A DNA stretch of 64,000 nt from Leptothrix sp. (in: b-proteobacteria) (GCA_013822685.1 PNKV01000021.1:22669-86668); one strand, 5' to 3'; shown: positions 42,570 through 51,411, counted from the first letter of the stretch. Notes: generated from the sequence alone by a model not told the origin. Translations and numbers: made by a program.

Positions 42570-43372
42570 GCGTCTCGCCCATCCACACGCGCATCTGGCT
42601 GGAAGAGCCCGAGGCCGACAACCCCTTCGCGACCCGCGCGGCCCATTGCCACGGCTACGACGTGTACGGCCAGATGCTGGGCCGTGCGCGCTGGGCCGAC
42701 ATGGTCTACCTGCTGTTCCGCGGCGAGGCCCCATCGGCCGAGCAAGCCCAGTTGTTTGACGCGTTGGCGGTGGCCCTGGCCAACCCCGGGCCGCGTGATC
42801 CGGCGGTGCACGCGGCGATGTGTGGCGGTGTGGGCGGATCGACCGCCGCGGCCAGCCTGATCGCGGCGTTGGCGGTGGGTGCGGGGCAAAGCGGTGGCGC
42901 GCGCGAGGTGTTCCTGGCCATGCGTGATTGGGCCGATTGCGGCACCGATTTGAGCGCTTGGCAGCGGCGCATCGCCCAGCCGCCCGTGCTGCCCGATGAC
43001 GTGTGGCCGGTGCAGGAGCACCCTGCGGGCTTCGACCCCAATGGCTTGCGCACACCGACGGTGGTGGTGCAGGCCTTGACGGTGCTGGCCTCTTTGAGCA
43101 CGGGCGCATGCCTGCCCTGGTTGAGCCAGCACCTGGCCGAGCTGGAAGCGGAAGCTGGCTTGCCATTGGGCATGACTGGCGTGGCCGCGGCCGCTTTGGT
43201 GGACCTGGGCTTTGGCCCCGAAGAAGGCGAGATGCTGCACCTGCTGTTGCGCCTGCCGGGCTCGGCGGTGCATGCGCTGGAGCAATGGCGTTATGGCTTC
43301 AAGCGGTTTCCCTTTTACCCGGTGGAGCTGCAGGACGACCCGGCGCACCCCATCAGCCAGGAGGCCGCATGA
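42566..43372 (+). CDS. Citrate-synthase/citryl-CoA-lyase-fold protein A, catalytic residues apparently lost
   Basis: A 268-residue protein aligning by eye with short citrate synthase or citryl-CoA lyase proteins: HGYDVYGQMLGRARWADMVYLLFRGEAPS (N-terminal helices), GGSTAAASLIAALAVGAG, and a C-terminal LPLGMTGVAAAALVDLGFGPEEG followed by LLRLPGSAVHALEQW. The family motif HGGAxE is replaced by QSGGARE, and VDG, which carries the catalytic Asp, appears as MTG. Condensing activity of the normal kind is therefore doubtful. GTG 42566 overlaps the ThDP gene stop. The next gene is a second, more divergent member, suggesting a heterodimer. Confidence 0.75.
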   Translation: MSVSPIHTRIWLEEPEADNPFATRAAHCHGYDVYGQMLGRARWADMVYLLFRGEAPSAEQAQLFDALAVALANPGPRDPAVHAAMCGGVGGSTAAASLIAALAVGAGQSGGAREVFLAMRDWADCGTDLSAWQRRIAQPPVLPDDVWPVQEHPAGFDPNGLRTPTVVVQALTVLASLSTGACLPWLSQHLAELEAEAGLPLGMTGVAAAALVDLGFGPEEGEMLHLLLRLPGSAVHALEQWRYGFKRFPFYPVELQDDPAHPISQEAA

Positions 43373-44175
43373 ACGGGCCTGAACGTTTGCAACAAGCGGC
43401 GGGCAAGCTGACCACCAAGGTGGGCGCGGCCTTCCCTGGCGAACGTGCGGTGTTCCGCGGCCACGACCTGCACACCGGCTTTGAAGAGAACATGGGTTGG
43501 TTTGACCTGTGCGCCTTCGGCATCAATGGGCGGCGCCTGCGGCCCGAGCAGTTGCAGGTGCTGGAGGCCATCTGGGTCTGGACCAGCTACCCTGACGCGC
43601 GTATCTGGAACAACCGCGTGGCCGGCCTGGGCGGCACCACGCGCACCACGCCGGTACTGGCCATGAGTGCCGCGCAAGCGGTGTCCGAGGCCACCATCTA
43701 CGGGCGGCGCAATGAGTTCAAGGCCTTGGCTTTTTTCAAGCGCACGCACGATGAGATGCAGGCGGGCTCGACCTTGGGTGAGTGCATCGACCGGCACTTG
43801 CAGCACCAGGGCAAGCTGGCCGGTTATGGCCGCCCCTTGGCCTCGCGCGATGAGCGCATCGAGCCGACCATGGCCCTGGCCCGCAAGCTGGGCGTGGGCG
43901 ATGGGCCTCACGTCACGCTGGCTTTTGAGGTGGAGCGTTACCTGGCCTCGGTGGGCAAGCCACTGAGCATGAATTTTGGCGCGCTGGTGTCGGCCTTTGG
44001 CGCGGATTTTGGCTTCTCGCCGCGGGATTACAACCTGCTGTACTTTCCGGTGTTCCTGGCGGGCATGCAGCCTTGCTATATCGAGGCGGTTGAAAAGCCG
44101 CCGGGCACCTTGTTCCCGACCTCGTGCGCCGATGTTTGCTACGAGGGTGTGGCCCCCCGGACTTGGCCGGCTTAG
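43369..44175 (+). CDS. Citrate-synthase-fold protein B, catalytic residues apparently lost
   Basis: A 268-residue protein with citrate-synthase-like order of motifs: FRGHDLHTGFEENMGWFDL, WTSYPDARIWNNRVAGLGG, IYGRRNEFKALAFF (in place of HGGANE), LAGYGRPLASRDERIEP (in place of GFGHxVY..DPR), ERYLASVGKPLSMNFGAL (in place of PNVDFYSG). By eye all three catalytic positions (His, His, Asp) are changed, to Tyr, Arg and Asn. The rest is well ordered, so this is probably a working but altered protein, not a decaying gene. It overlaps gene A by ATGA and the convergent subtilase by 4 bases. Confidence 0.7.
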   Translation: MNGPERLQQAAGKLTTKVGAAFPGERAVFRGHDLHTGFEENMGWFDLCAFGINGRRLRPEQLQVLEAIWVWTSYPDARIWNNRVAGLGGTTRTTPVLAMSAAQAVSEATIYGRRNEFKALAFFKRTHDEMQAGSTLGECIDRHLQHQGKLAGYGRPLASRDERIEPTMALARKLGVGDGPHVTLAFEVERYLASVGKPLSMNFGALVSAFGADFGFSPRDYNLLYFPVFLAGMQPCYIEAVEKPPGTLFPTSCADVCYEGVAPRTWPA

Positions 44176-46169
44176 TCTTGCCGCGGGGTCCGAGGGTCGG
44201 CTCGTGTGGTCAGAGCCAACGCGGCGATGAGTGCCGCCAACAAACCGAGCAAGGTGTCGTCATCCAGAGAGCCACCGCCGCCCCCACCCCCGCTGCCCGC
44301 GGACAAGGCGGCGGCCGCCGTGGGCGTGACCACGTCGATGGTCTGCGACGTGGTGGACGTGGCGTTCAGGTCGTCGGTGATGGTCAGGCTCACCGTGAAG
44401 CGGCCCAGGGCGCTTGGCGTGACCGAGATGCTGCTGCCCGTGGCCGAGGTGAGCGGCGTGACGATGCCGCCGCCATCCACCAAGGTCCACTGGTAGGACG
44501 CGATGCTGCGGCCACTGGCTACCCAGGAGTTGGCGGCGCTGATCGCCAAAGGCTGGGCGGGCACCGCTCCTGTTCTGGCAAAGTCGATCTGGGCCTGCAG
44601 CCCGGCGTTGACCGCGGCCAAGGCGGCGCCCGCGTCAAGCATGCCCGCGCCACAGGTGGCCGTGGTGCAGTAGCACTGCGCCTGTTCGGTGGACGAGGGC
44701 GCGGCGCAACGCGGCACCGTGCTGCTGCCCCCATCACCGTTGTCACCGCCCGTGGTGGGAAACACGCGGGCCGAACCCATCAGGATGGCGCGGATCGCCG
44801 CGGGGGTGAGCGCCGGGTTGGCCGACAGCATCAGGCCCACTGTGCCCGACACCAAGGGCGCGGAAAAACTGGTGCCCAGCGAGGTGTAATAACTGTTGGT
44901 GTAGGTGGCGTTGGCCAAGATCGGGGTGGTGGTGCCCGCATTGCTGGTCGTCAGGATGGGGTACAGGCAGGGCTGGTTCGACAAGGTGTTGACGCAGTTG
45001 CCGGCCGGTGCGCTGATGGTGATCTCAGGCCCCAGGTCGGAGTAGCCGACTTTGGTCCCCACGTGCCGCAGGCCGGCCACGCCGATGACACCAGGGCAGT
45101 TGGCGGGCACCGTGACGCCCAGGCCGCTGTTGCCCGCGGAGGCCACCACCGTCACGCCCAGATTGGCCAACTGGCCGAGTGTGTCGCGGTAAGCCTGGGT
45201 GCAGGCACCGCCACCGCCCAGGCTCAGGTTGATGACCTTGGCCGGGTTGGGGTTGGCCGGCGTGCCCGACACGCCGATGCCCGCGGCCCAGAGCATGCCG
45301 GCCATGATGTCGGAGTCATAGCCACCGCACTTGCCCAGCACCCGCACGGGCAAGACGCGCACATTGCGGCCCACGCTGGCCATGCCGGTGGCATTGTTGG
45401 TGAGCGCCCCGACGAGGCCGGCGGTTTGCGTGCCGTGCCAGGTGCTGTTCTCCGCCGCCAGGTTGTTGTTGCCATCGCGGCCGCAGCCGGCGAACTGGCC
45501 ATTGCCTGTTGTCTCGGCATAGGTGATCCAGTCGCCGGGGTCAGAGGCATCGGCATCACGGCCATTGCCGTCGTTGGCCATGCCCACGTTGGCGACCATG
45601 TCGTAGCCCGGCAGCAGGTTGGCCGTCAGGTCGGGATGGTCGTAGCGGATGCCCGTGTCCAGCACGGCCACCGCCACGCTGCTGTTGCCAGGCGTGATGG
45701 CCCAGGCGGGCTCGACATTGATCGGCGAATTCAGGGCGCCGGTGGGTGCGCGCAGGTACCACTGGCCGGCGGTGGGCGTGAAGCCCGACAGGCTGTCACC
45801 ATACAGTGGGTCATTGGGCGTGACCAGCTTGAAGCGCTTTTGGTCGACCACGGCGTATTCGACATCGGATTCTTGCGCAAGCCGGGCGGCCAGTTGCGCC
45901 GAGCTGAGGCCCTCGGCCAGGACGACCTGGGTGCGGCTGCTCAAGCCTGGGCCATCGCGCAGGCTGCGGCCAATGCGCTGGCCCAGCGAGGCGGCATGCT
46001 CTGCCCGCTGCGGTGTGGCGGACTGGGCCTGCGCGCGCATGAGCGTGGAGCCGGCCTTGAATTTCACGATCACGCGGGCGCCATCGTCGGCCGCCAGGGC
46101 CAGGGAAGCGGGCACCGTCACCAATAGGGAGATGACGGTGGGCAAGGCAAGGCGGCGCAGGAAGCTCAT
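44172..46169 (-). CDS. Secreted subtilisin-like protease with Gly-rich C-terminal sorting-like tail
   Basis: A 665-residue S8 peptidase. A signal peptide ends near LALA (about 26). A propeptide (about 30-115) precedes the catalytic domain with D171 (AVLDTGI), H245 (STWHGTQTAG) and S434 (GTSFSAP). Numerous cysteine pairs suit an exported enzyme. A PKD/Ig-like domain follows (about 530-620). The tail is seven glycines, SLDDD, one hydrophobic helix and a basic end (TTRADPRTPRQD), the layout of GlyGly-CTERM type surface-sorting signals. The start at 46169 fits the signal peptide. It converges with citrate-synthase-like gene B and diverges from ornithine aminotransferase. Confidence 0.92.
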   Translation of the reverse strand: MSFLRRLALPTVISLLVTVPASLALAADDGARVIVKFKAGSTLMRAQAQSATPQRAEHAASLGQRIGRSLRDGPGLSSRTQVVLAEGLSSAQLAARLAQESDVEYAVVDQKRFKLVTPNDPLYGDSLSGFTPTAGQWYLRAPTGALNSPINVEPAWAITPGNSSVAVAVLDTGIRYDHPDLTANLLPGYDMVANVGMANDGNGRDADASDPGDWITYAETTGNGQFAGCGRDGNNNLAAENSTWHGTQTAGLVGALTNNATGMASVGRNVRVLPVRVLGKCGGYDSDIMAGMLWAAGIGVSGTPANPNPAKVINLSLGGGGACTQAYRDTLGQLANLGVTVVASAGNSGLGVTVPANCPGVIGVAGLRHVGTKVGYSDLGPEITISAPAGNCVNTLSNQPCLYPILTTSNAGTTTPILANATYTNSYYTSLGTSFSAPLVSGTVGLMLSANPALTPAAIRAILMGSARVFPTTGGDNGDGGSSTVPRCAAPSSTEQAQCYCTTATCGAGMLDAGAALAAVNAGLQAQIDFARTGAVPAQPLAISAANSWVASGRSIASYQWTLVDGGGIVTPLTSATGSSISVTPSALGRFTVSLTITDDLNATSTTSQTIDVVTPTAAAALSAGSGGGGGGGSLDDDTLLGLLAALIAALALTTRADPRTPRQD

Positions 46170-46288
46170 CGATTCAGTTTACGGATCAAGACTGCACACA
46201 AAGGGCGCATTCGGGTGCTGATCCGAGCCCATTTCCGGGCCAAAGGGGCCACACTGGGCACAAAACCTGCAACGACAGGAGTTGAACC

Positions 46289-47512
46289 GTGAGCACGAAA
46301 AGCCAGCAACTGATTGACCTGGACCTGGCGCGCGGGGCGCACAACTACCGCCCCATCGATGTGGTGCTGCACCGCGCCAAAGGCATCCACCTGTGGGACG
46401 TGGCCGGGCGCCGCTACACCGACATGATGAGCGCCTATTCAACCGCCTCGCTGGGGCACAGCCACCCCAAGGTGCTCAAGGCCCTGGCCCGACAGGCCAA
46501 GCAGCTGGACGTGACCAGCCGCGCCTTTTACAACGACCAGTTGCCCCCGTGGCTGGAGCAGCTCACCGCCCTGGCCGGCATGGACAAGGCCCTGCCCATG
46601 AACACCGGGGCCGAGGCCGTGGAAACGGCCTTGAAACTGGCGCGCAAATGGGGTGAGACGGTCAAGGGCATCCCGCGCGATCGTGTCGAGATCATCGGCT
46701 GCGAGGGCAACTTCCATGGGCGCACGCTGGCGCTGGTGAGCTTGTCCACCGAGGCGCAATACCGCGAGAACTTCGGCCCCTACCTGCCAGGCTTCAACAC
46801 GGTGGCCTTCGGCGACATCGACGCGCTGGCCCGGGCCATCACGCCGCACACGGCGGCCTTCATCGTCGAACCCATCCAGGGCGAGGCGGGCATCCGGCTG
46901 CCACCACCGGGCTACCTCAAGCGTGCCCGCGAGTTATGCCGGCAGCACCGCGTGCTGTTCATCGTGGACGAGATCCAGTGCGGCCTGTCGCGCACCGGGC
47001 GCCTGTTCTGCTTTCAGCACGATGACCTGGACCCGGACGTGCTGATCCTGGGCAAGGCCCTGGGTGGCGGCGTGTACCCGGTGTCGGCCGTGGTGGGCAG
47101 TGCCGAAGTGCTCGGCGTGCTGCGCCCTGGGGACCACGGCTCGACTTTCGGCGGCAATGCCATCGCGGCGGCCGTCAGTCGGACGGCCTTGACGCTGTTG
47201 AGCGAGCCCGAGTTCATCGACCGGGTGGCCCGGTTGGGTGATTGGGCCTTGGCCTACTTGAAGGACGCCTTGGGGCAGAGCCCGATCGTGCGAGACATCC
47301 GGGGGCAAGGCCTGATGATGGGCATCGAAGTGGCGCCCGAGGTGGGCGCGCGTGGCCTGGTTGACGCCTTGAAAGAGCGGGGCGTGCTGACCAAGGACAC
47401 CCACGAGGTGGTCATCCGGCTGGCACCGCCGCTCATCATCAGGAAAAAGCAATTGCGCCGGGCCCTGGACACCGTCATCGACGTGGTGCTGTCGGCCGCG
47501 CCACCCCGGTGA
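46289..47512 (+). CDS. rocD: Ornithine--oxo-acid transaminase
   Basis: A 407-residue class III PLP-dependent aminotransferase. It shows NTGAEAVETALKLARKWG for the phosphate cup, EGNFHGRT, the FIVDEIQCGLSRTG segment with Asp228, and the Schiff-base lysine K256 in LILGKALGGG. The overall sequence is closest to ornithine aminotransferase (RocD/OAT), which converts ornithine and 2-oxoglutarate to glutamate semialdehyde and glutamate. GTG 46289 has AGGAG 7 nt upstream. It is a stand-alone gene; no arginase or proline genes are adjacent, so its link to arginine catabolism rests on family knowledge. Acetylornithine aminotransferase is the main alternative. Confidence 0.9.
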   Translation: MSTKSQQLIDLDLARGAHNYRPIDVVLHRAKGIHLWDVAGRRYTDMMSAYSTASLGHSHPKVLKALARQAKQLDVTSRAFYNDQLPPWLEQLTALAGMDKALPMNTGAEAVETALKLARKWGETVKGIPRDRVEIIGCEGNFHGRTLALVSLSTEAQYRENFGPYLPGFNTVAFGDIDALARAITPHTAAFIVEPIQGEAGIRLPPPGYLKRARELCRQHRVLFIVDEIQCGLSRTGRLFCFQHDDLDPDVLILGKALGGGVYPVSAVVGSAEVLGVLRPGDHGSTFGGNAIAAAVSRTALTLLSEPEFIDRVARLGDWALAYLKDALGQSPIVRDIRGQGLMMGIEVAPEVGARGLVDALKERGVLTKDTHEVVIRLAPPLIIRKKQLRRALDTVIDVVLSAAPPR

Positions 47513-47528
47513 GGCCGTTCAAGGTGAA

Positions 47529-48797
47529 TCAGTACTGCAGGCCGTTGCGCAACTGGATCACGTCCAGGGTCGAGACCGCCGGGGCTTGGTTGCCCCAGGC
47601 GCTGCGGATGTAGGACACCACGGCCGCCGTGTCGTCGTTGCTGAACACGGTGGCAAAAGGTGGCATGCCGTAAGGGCGCGGGTTGCCGGCGGTGGATGGG
47701 GCGAAGCCGCCAGCCAGCACCATGCGCACCAGGTTGGCCGACGAGGCCATGGTGACCGTGCGGTTGCCGGCCAGCGCCGGGTAGGCCTTGGCCACGCCTT
47801 CGCCCTGCTCACCGTGGCACTGCGCGCAATGCACCTGGTAAAGCTTGGCACCACGGCTGTCGGGCAGTGGCGGCGGGACGTTGACGGGCTCGCGCGCATC
47901 GGGGCTGGGGGGCAGGGCCTTCAGGTAGGTGGCCATGGCGAGCAGGTCAGCATCGGTCCAGTGTTGCGTGCTGTTGAGCACCACCTCGGCCATGGGGCCC
48001 ACCACGGTGCCTTGCGCCGACACACCGCTTTTGAGCAGCTCGACGATGTCGGCCAGGCCCCATTCGGCCACCCCTGCTTCGTGCCGCGAGGTCAGCGAAG
48101 GGGCGTACCAGTTCTGCACCGGGATCAGACCGCCGCTGAGGTCCAGGGTGCCGCTGGTGGCGCCCAGCGCGTTGCGGCTGGCATGGCAGGCGTTGCAATG
48201 GCCCAGGCCTTGCACCAGGTAGGCGCCCCGATTCCAGTCGGCCGATTGCTGGGGGTCGGGTTCGAACCGGCCGGGCTTGAAGAACAAGGCGCGCCATGCG
48301 GCCAGGGCCAGCGTTGAGTTGTAGGGAAAGCGCAGCTCGTGGGGCCGGTTGGCCTGCGCCACGGCGGGCAGGCTTTGCAGATAGGCAAAGATCGCGTCCG
48401 AATCAGCCCGGGTGACATGGGTGTAGTTGGGGTAGGGAAACGCGGGGTACAGCAGTCGGCCATCGCGCGAACGGCCGTTGTGCATGGCGCGCCAGAACTC
48501 CGACGATGACCACGCGCCGATGCCGGTTTGCGCGTCGGGCGTGAGGTTGGAGGTGAAGACCGTGCCGAACGGCGTCTGGATGCCCAGGCCGCCGGCGTAG
48601 GGGGCGCCACCGCGTGCGGTGTGGCAGGCCATGCAGTTGCCGGTGCGGGCCAGGTAGGCGCCGCTGGCGATGAGTTGTGCGCTGGCCGGGCCGGGCGGGC
48701 TGGCCGAGATCGGGTCTTCGCCACGCACGTTCAAGGCGTAGATGGTGGCGGCCACGGCCAGGCCAATGCACAGCAAGACGGCGAGGGCGCGCTTCAT
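47529..48797 (-). CDS. Tri-haem cytochrome c, alcohol-dehydrogenase cytochrome-subunit type
   Basis: A 422-residue protein with an N-terminal signal or anchor (MKRALAVLLCIGLAVAATIYAL) and three haem sites: CMACH near 60, CNACH near 200 and CAQCH near 330. The layout with SGAYLARTGNCMACHT, PFPYPNYTHVTRADSDAIFAYL and ADWNRGAYLVQGLGHCNACH matches cytochrome subunits of membrane alcohol, gluconate or aldose dehydrogenases. The dehydrogenase subunit is not in the window. ATG 48797 overlaps the stop of the upstream di-haem gene (ATGA), in preference to a longer frame that lies inside that gene. It would pass electrons from a periplasmic dehydrogenase to quinone or oxidase. Confidence 0.9.
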   Translation of the reverse strand: MKRALAVLLCIGLAVAATIYALNVRGEDPISASPPGPASAQLIASGAYLARTGNCMACHTARGGAPYAGGLGIQTPFGTVFTSNLTPDAQTGIGAWSSSEFWRAMHNGRSRDGRLLYPAFPYPNYTHVTRADSDAIFAYLQSLPAVAQANRPHELRFPYNSTLALAAWRALFFKPGRFEPDPQQSADWNRGAYLVQGLGHCNACHASRNALGATSGTLDLSGGLIPVQNWYAPSLTSRHEAGVAEWGLADIVELLKSGVSAQGTVVGPMAEVVLNSTQHWTDADLLAMATYLKALPPSPDAREPVNVPPPLPDSRGAKLYQVHCAQCHGEQGEGVAKAYPALAGNRTVTMASSANLVRMVLAGGFAPSTAGNPRPYGMPPFATVFSNDDTAAVVSYIRSAWGNQAPAVSTLDVIQLRNGLQY

Positions 48798-49534
48798 GGC
48801 GTGGCTCCTTGCCCATGTTCTTGGCCCATCCCTGGTCCATCCCGCACGCCACCGCAGGGCAAGGGCAGGCGACCAGGCAGGGTGGCCACGGCCTTGGCCT
48901 GTTCCGGCACGGGTTGCGCCGAAATCCATTGGGCCACGGCCGAGATGTCTTCAGGTTGCAGGCGTTGCGCGATGGTGGCCATGCAATCGGGCGACTTGGC
49001 CTGGCGGTTGCCGTTTTGCCAGGCGCCCAATTGGGCGTTGATGTAATCGCGCGGCACGCCCAGCAAGCCCGGGATGGCGGGTTGAACGCCGGTCAAGGCG
49101 GCACCATGGCATTGAATGCAGGCAGGGATCTTGCGCTGGGCATCGCCCCGCATCACCAGTTCCTGGCCACGCTGCAATTGCGCACCGGCGTTGGGCGCGG
49201 TGGGCCGCTGGGCGGGATAAGGCAGATCAAGTGCGGCGAAGTAGTTCGCGATCTCGTGCAGGTACTCGTCGGAGAGCGGGTCCAGCAGGTGGGTCATCAG
49301 CGCGTATTGGCGCCGGCCCTCGCGGAAGTTGCGCAGCTGGTTGTACAGGTAGCCGGCGGGCTTGCCGGCAATGCGCGGGTAATAGCCATCGCCGGCCGCG
49401 CGGTCTTGGGGGCCATGGCACACGGTGCACGCTTGCACCCGTTGCGCGATGCTGTCCTCGACTTTGGGGGCGGCGTGCAGCGAGCTGGCCAGGCCAGCCG
49501 CCATGAACAATCCAGAAAGCAGGTGGGAACGCAT
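48794..49534 (-). CDS. Di-haem cytochrome c (c4-like)
   Basis: A 246-residue periplasmic cytochrome with a signal peptide (cleavage near SLHAAP, residue 22). Two haem sites, CTVCHGP near 36 and CIQCHGA near 140, each lead a class I cytochrome domain, with IAGKPAGYLYNQLRNFREG and IPGLLGVPRDYINAQLGAWQNG repeats between. This is the cytochrome c4 pattern. ATG 49534 has only a tight AGGG site; upstream codons remain open. The tri-haem gene overlaps its stop, so both form one electron-transfer unit. The tail beyond about 220 (LPLPCGGVRDGPGMGQEHG) is low in structure. Confidence 0.88.
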   Translation of the reverse strand: MRSHLLSGLFMAAGLASSLHAAPKVEDSIAQRVQACTVCHGPQDRAAGDGYYPRIAGKPAGYLYNQLRNFREGRRQYALMTHLLDPLSDEYLHEIANYFAALDLPYPAQRPTAPNAGAQLQRGQELVMRGDAQRKIPACIQCHGAALTGVQPAIPGLLGVPRDYINAQLGAWQNGNRQAKSPDCMATIAQRLQPEDISAVAQWISAQPVPEQAKAVATLPGRLPLPCGGVRDGPGMGQEHGQGATP

Positions 49535-49544
49535 CCCTGAATCT

Positions 49545-49570
49545 ACTGCGGTTTCAATCGAAACGGCAGT
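49545..49570. repeat. Inverted repeat between the ProQ-domain and cytochrome genes
   Basis: Arms 49545-49555 and 49560-49570 pair over 11 positions with one mismatch and a 4-base loop. The dyad starts 11 bases upstream of the di-haem start and 13 bases after the ProQ-domain stop. With no T run it is more likely an operator or attenuating hairpin than a terminator. Confidence 0.5.
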
Positions 49571-49582
49571 GGGCAAGATGTC

Positions 49583-50134
49583 TCAGCGGCGGCGTTGCGG
49601 CGGGCGAGGGCGGCGATCCTGCGGTGGCGCTTCCTGGGCTTCCTTGCGGGCCAGCTCCAGCAGGTGGTCGAGCTCTTCAACCGGCACGCCCTTCAAGGCG
49701 CAGAAATTGGCCGGCGTCAGGGTGGTGGTCTGGAAGTCGCGCAGCAGCGTGGCGCGGTTGCGGCGCTGCTGGTGTTCCAGTTCGATCTTGGCTTCGTGGT
49801 TGGCGCGCCGGCGGCCCAGTTCTTCAAGCGCGGCCTTGCGGTGCTCTTCGCTGATCTCGTCGCCGGGCTGGCCATCCAGGTCGAAGCGATGGGTGGCCTT
49901 GCTGAGGGCGACCAGGTAAGCGTGGTTGCCCGTGTGGCGGCGCAAGAAAGCCGACAGCACCTGCTTGGTGAACACGCCAGGCGCGCGCTCCTGGATGTCG
50001 GCCTGGATGCGCAGTTTCAAGGGCTTGGGCGCGCCGTCAAACAGGGCCGGGAACAGCTGCCGAAGTTGCGTGGCGCAGGCGGCCGGCGTCATGGCATCTG
50101 GGGTCGGCGAAGGAGAGGTGGGCGTCGAGGACAT
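49583..50134 (-). CDS. ProQ/FinO-domain RNA-binding protein
   Basis: A 183-residue protein. A Ser/Thr/Pro-rich N-terminus is followed by the ProQ domain at about 20-115 (LRQLFPALFDG, PLKLRIQADIQER, VLSAFLRRHTGNHAYLVAL, RFDLDGQPGDEIS) and then by a charged helix with a basic tail (DRRPRPPQRRR). The domain matches FinO/ProQ RNA chaperones that bind structured small RNAs and mRNA 3' ends. ATG 50134 was chosen over a longer frame that runs into the neighbouring gap. It lies 53 bases after the DUF2236 stop on the same strand. RNA targets cannot be predicted. Confidence 0.9.
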   Translation of the reverse strand: MSSTPTSPSPTPDAMTPAACATQLRQLFPALFDGAPKPLKLRIQADIQERAPGVFTKQVLSAFLRRHTGNHAYLVALSKATHRFDLDGQPGDEISEEHRKAALEELGRRRANHEAKIELEHQQRRNRATLLRDFQTTTLTPANFCALKGVPVEELDHLLELARKEAQEAPPQDRRPRPPQRRR

Positions 50135-50187
50135 GGAAACTGGGGCGATCGAGATCAAAGGGTCAGAGGGCGCAATTGTGCCCGCTT

Positions 50188-51411
50188 CTACGGCGCCACG
50201 TGCTGGGCGACCACGGGGGGATGTTTGCCGAACACGATGGGCATGTAACGCACCTGGTTGGCACGGCCCTCGCGCACCAGGCGGGCCTGGCCGCCGGGCA
50301 CCATGTGGTGCAGGCCGGTCCACAGCAGGCGCGGCAAGGTGGTCAGCACGGGGTGCCAGGGCAGGGCGGGCGGCAGGCCCAGGTGCTGCATGCCTTCTCG
50401 ACCCACAAACAGGCGCAGCATGCTGAGGTGGCGGGCGCGGTTGAATCGGCCGCGCAAGGCGCCACCCCAGGGGTAGTGGCGGTTCAGCGGCTCGTCCATC
50501 AAGGCGCGGCCCAGGGCGGCGCTGCTTTCATCCGGCGGCGCCTGGCTGATGACGTTCTGGTACAGCGATATGCGGCCCTGCATCTCGGTCTCGGACAGCA
50601 GATCTTCTTCAACGCCCATCAGCCAGCCGATGTAGCGCCACAGGTGCATCATCGCCAGGCCATCGGCCCGGCTGACGACCACGCCGGTGATGCGCAAGGC
50701 GATCAGGTGGACGGCGCTGAAGCCCAGGTAAGTGGCTTGCATGTCGACCTGGTTGATGGGCAGGCCGTGGGCGGCCGAATCCCAGTCGGGGCGGCGCAGC
50801 AGGTTCTGGCGCACCAGGGCATGCATGGCACGCACTCGCAAAGTGGTTTTGAAGCCGGCGCTGTGGCGGCCCATGCCGCCGTCGGTGGTGCAGTCCATCC
50901 ACCAAGACGAGGTCTCGGCCAGGCGGCGTTGCGCGCCGCGCTGCAGCGAGCCGGTCATCACCAAAGTCTTGTTGATGGCCGAGGCCTGGTAGCCCGCCAT
51001 CAGGCCCGCATCGCGCAGCACCAGCATCCCGTGCTGGCCGGTGCTTTGGATGAAGCGCGCGCCACGGGCCAATTGGGCGGGTTCGAGCCAGTCGGGGGTT
51101 TGCTCGACGGCCTGGATGAAGCGGCACAGCGCCTGGGGGGCATCGGGCACGGCGTCCAGGCCATGCTCGATCGCGCGTTCCAGGATGGGGCGGCCAACCG
51201 CCATGCCCACCTCTTGCAGCCAATGGGCCACGTCGTCGGCCACAGGGTCACCGCGCCACAGTGCCGCGCCCAGCCGGGCCCATTGCGCAGGCGTGGGCTC
51301 CGGATTGCCCCGAATCATCAGGCGCAAGCGGCTGGCGATCCGGCGGGTGGTGGCCAGATCAGCGCCATGGCGGTGGGGCGGTGATGGCAGGGCGGAAGCG
51401 GGGGCGGTCAT
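50188..51411 (-). CDS. DUF2236 (MpaB/latex-clearing-like oxygenase) family protein
   Basis: A protein of about 407 residues with the haem-oxygenase-like DUF2236 fold. Family features are the paired histidines and arginines in HALVRQNLLRRP, the segment DMQATYLGFSAVHLIALR and WRYIGWLMGVEEDLL. The family includes MpaB' and rubber oxygenase-like proteins; most members have unknown substrates. Starts at 51411, 51429 and 51480 are possible; 51411 is the start closest to the conserved part. No signal peptide is visible. It lies 95 bases downstream of the acyl-CoA dehydrogenase on the same strand. Confidence 0.82.
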   Translation of the reverse strand: MTAPASALPSPPHRHGADLATTRRIASRLRLMIRGNPEPTPAQWARLGAALWRGDPVADDVAHWLQEVGMAVGRPILERAIEHGLDAVPDAPQALCRFIQAVEQTPDWLEPAQLARGARFIQSTGQHGMLVLRDAGLMAGYQASAINKTLVMTGSLQRGAQRRLAETSSWWMDCTTDGGMGRHSAGFKTTLRVRAMHALVRQNLLRRPDWDSAAHGLPINQVDMQATYLGFSAVHLIALRITGVVVSRADGLAMMHLWRYIGWLMGVEEDLLSETEMQGRISLYQNVISQAPPDESSAALGRALMDEPLNRHYPWGGALRGRFNRARHLSMLRLFVGREGMQHLGLPPALPWHPVLTTLPRLLWTGLHHMVPGGQARLVREGRANQVRYMPIVFGKHPPVVAQHVAP

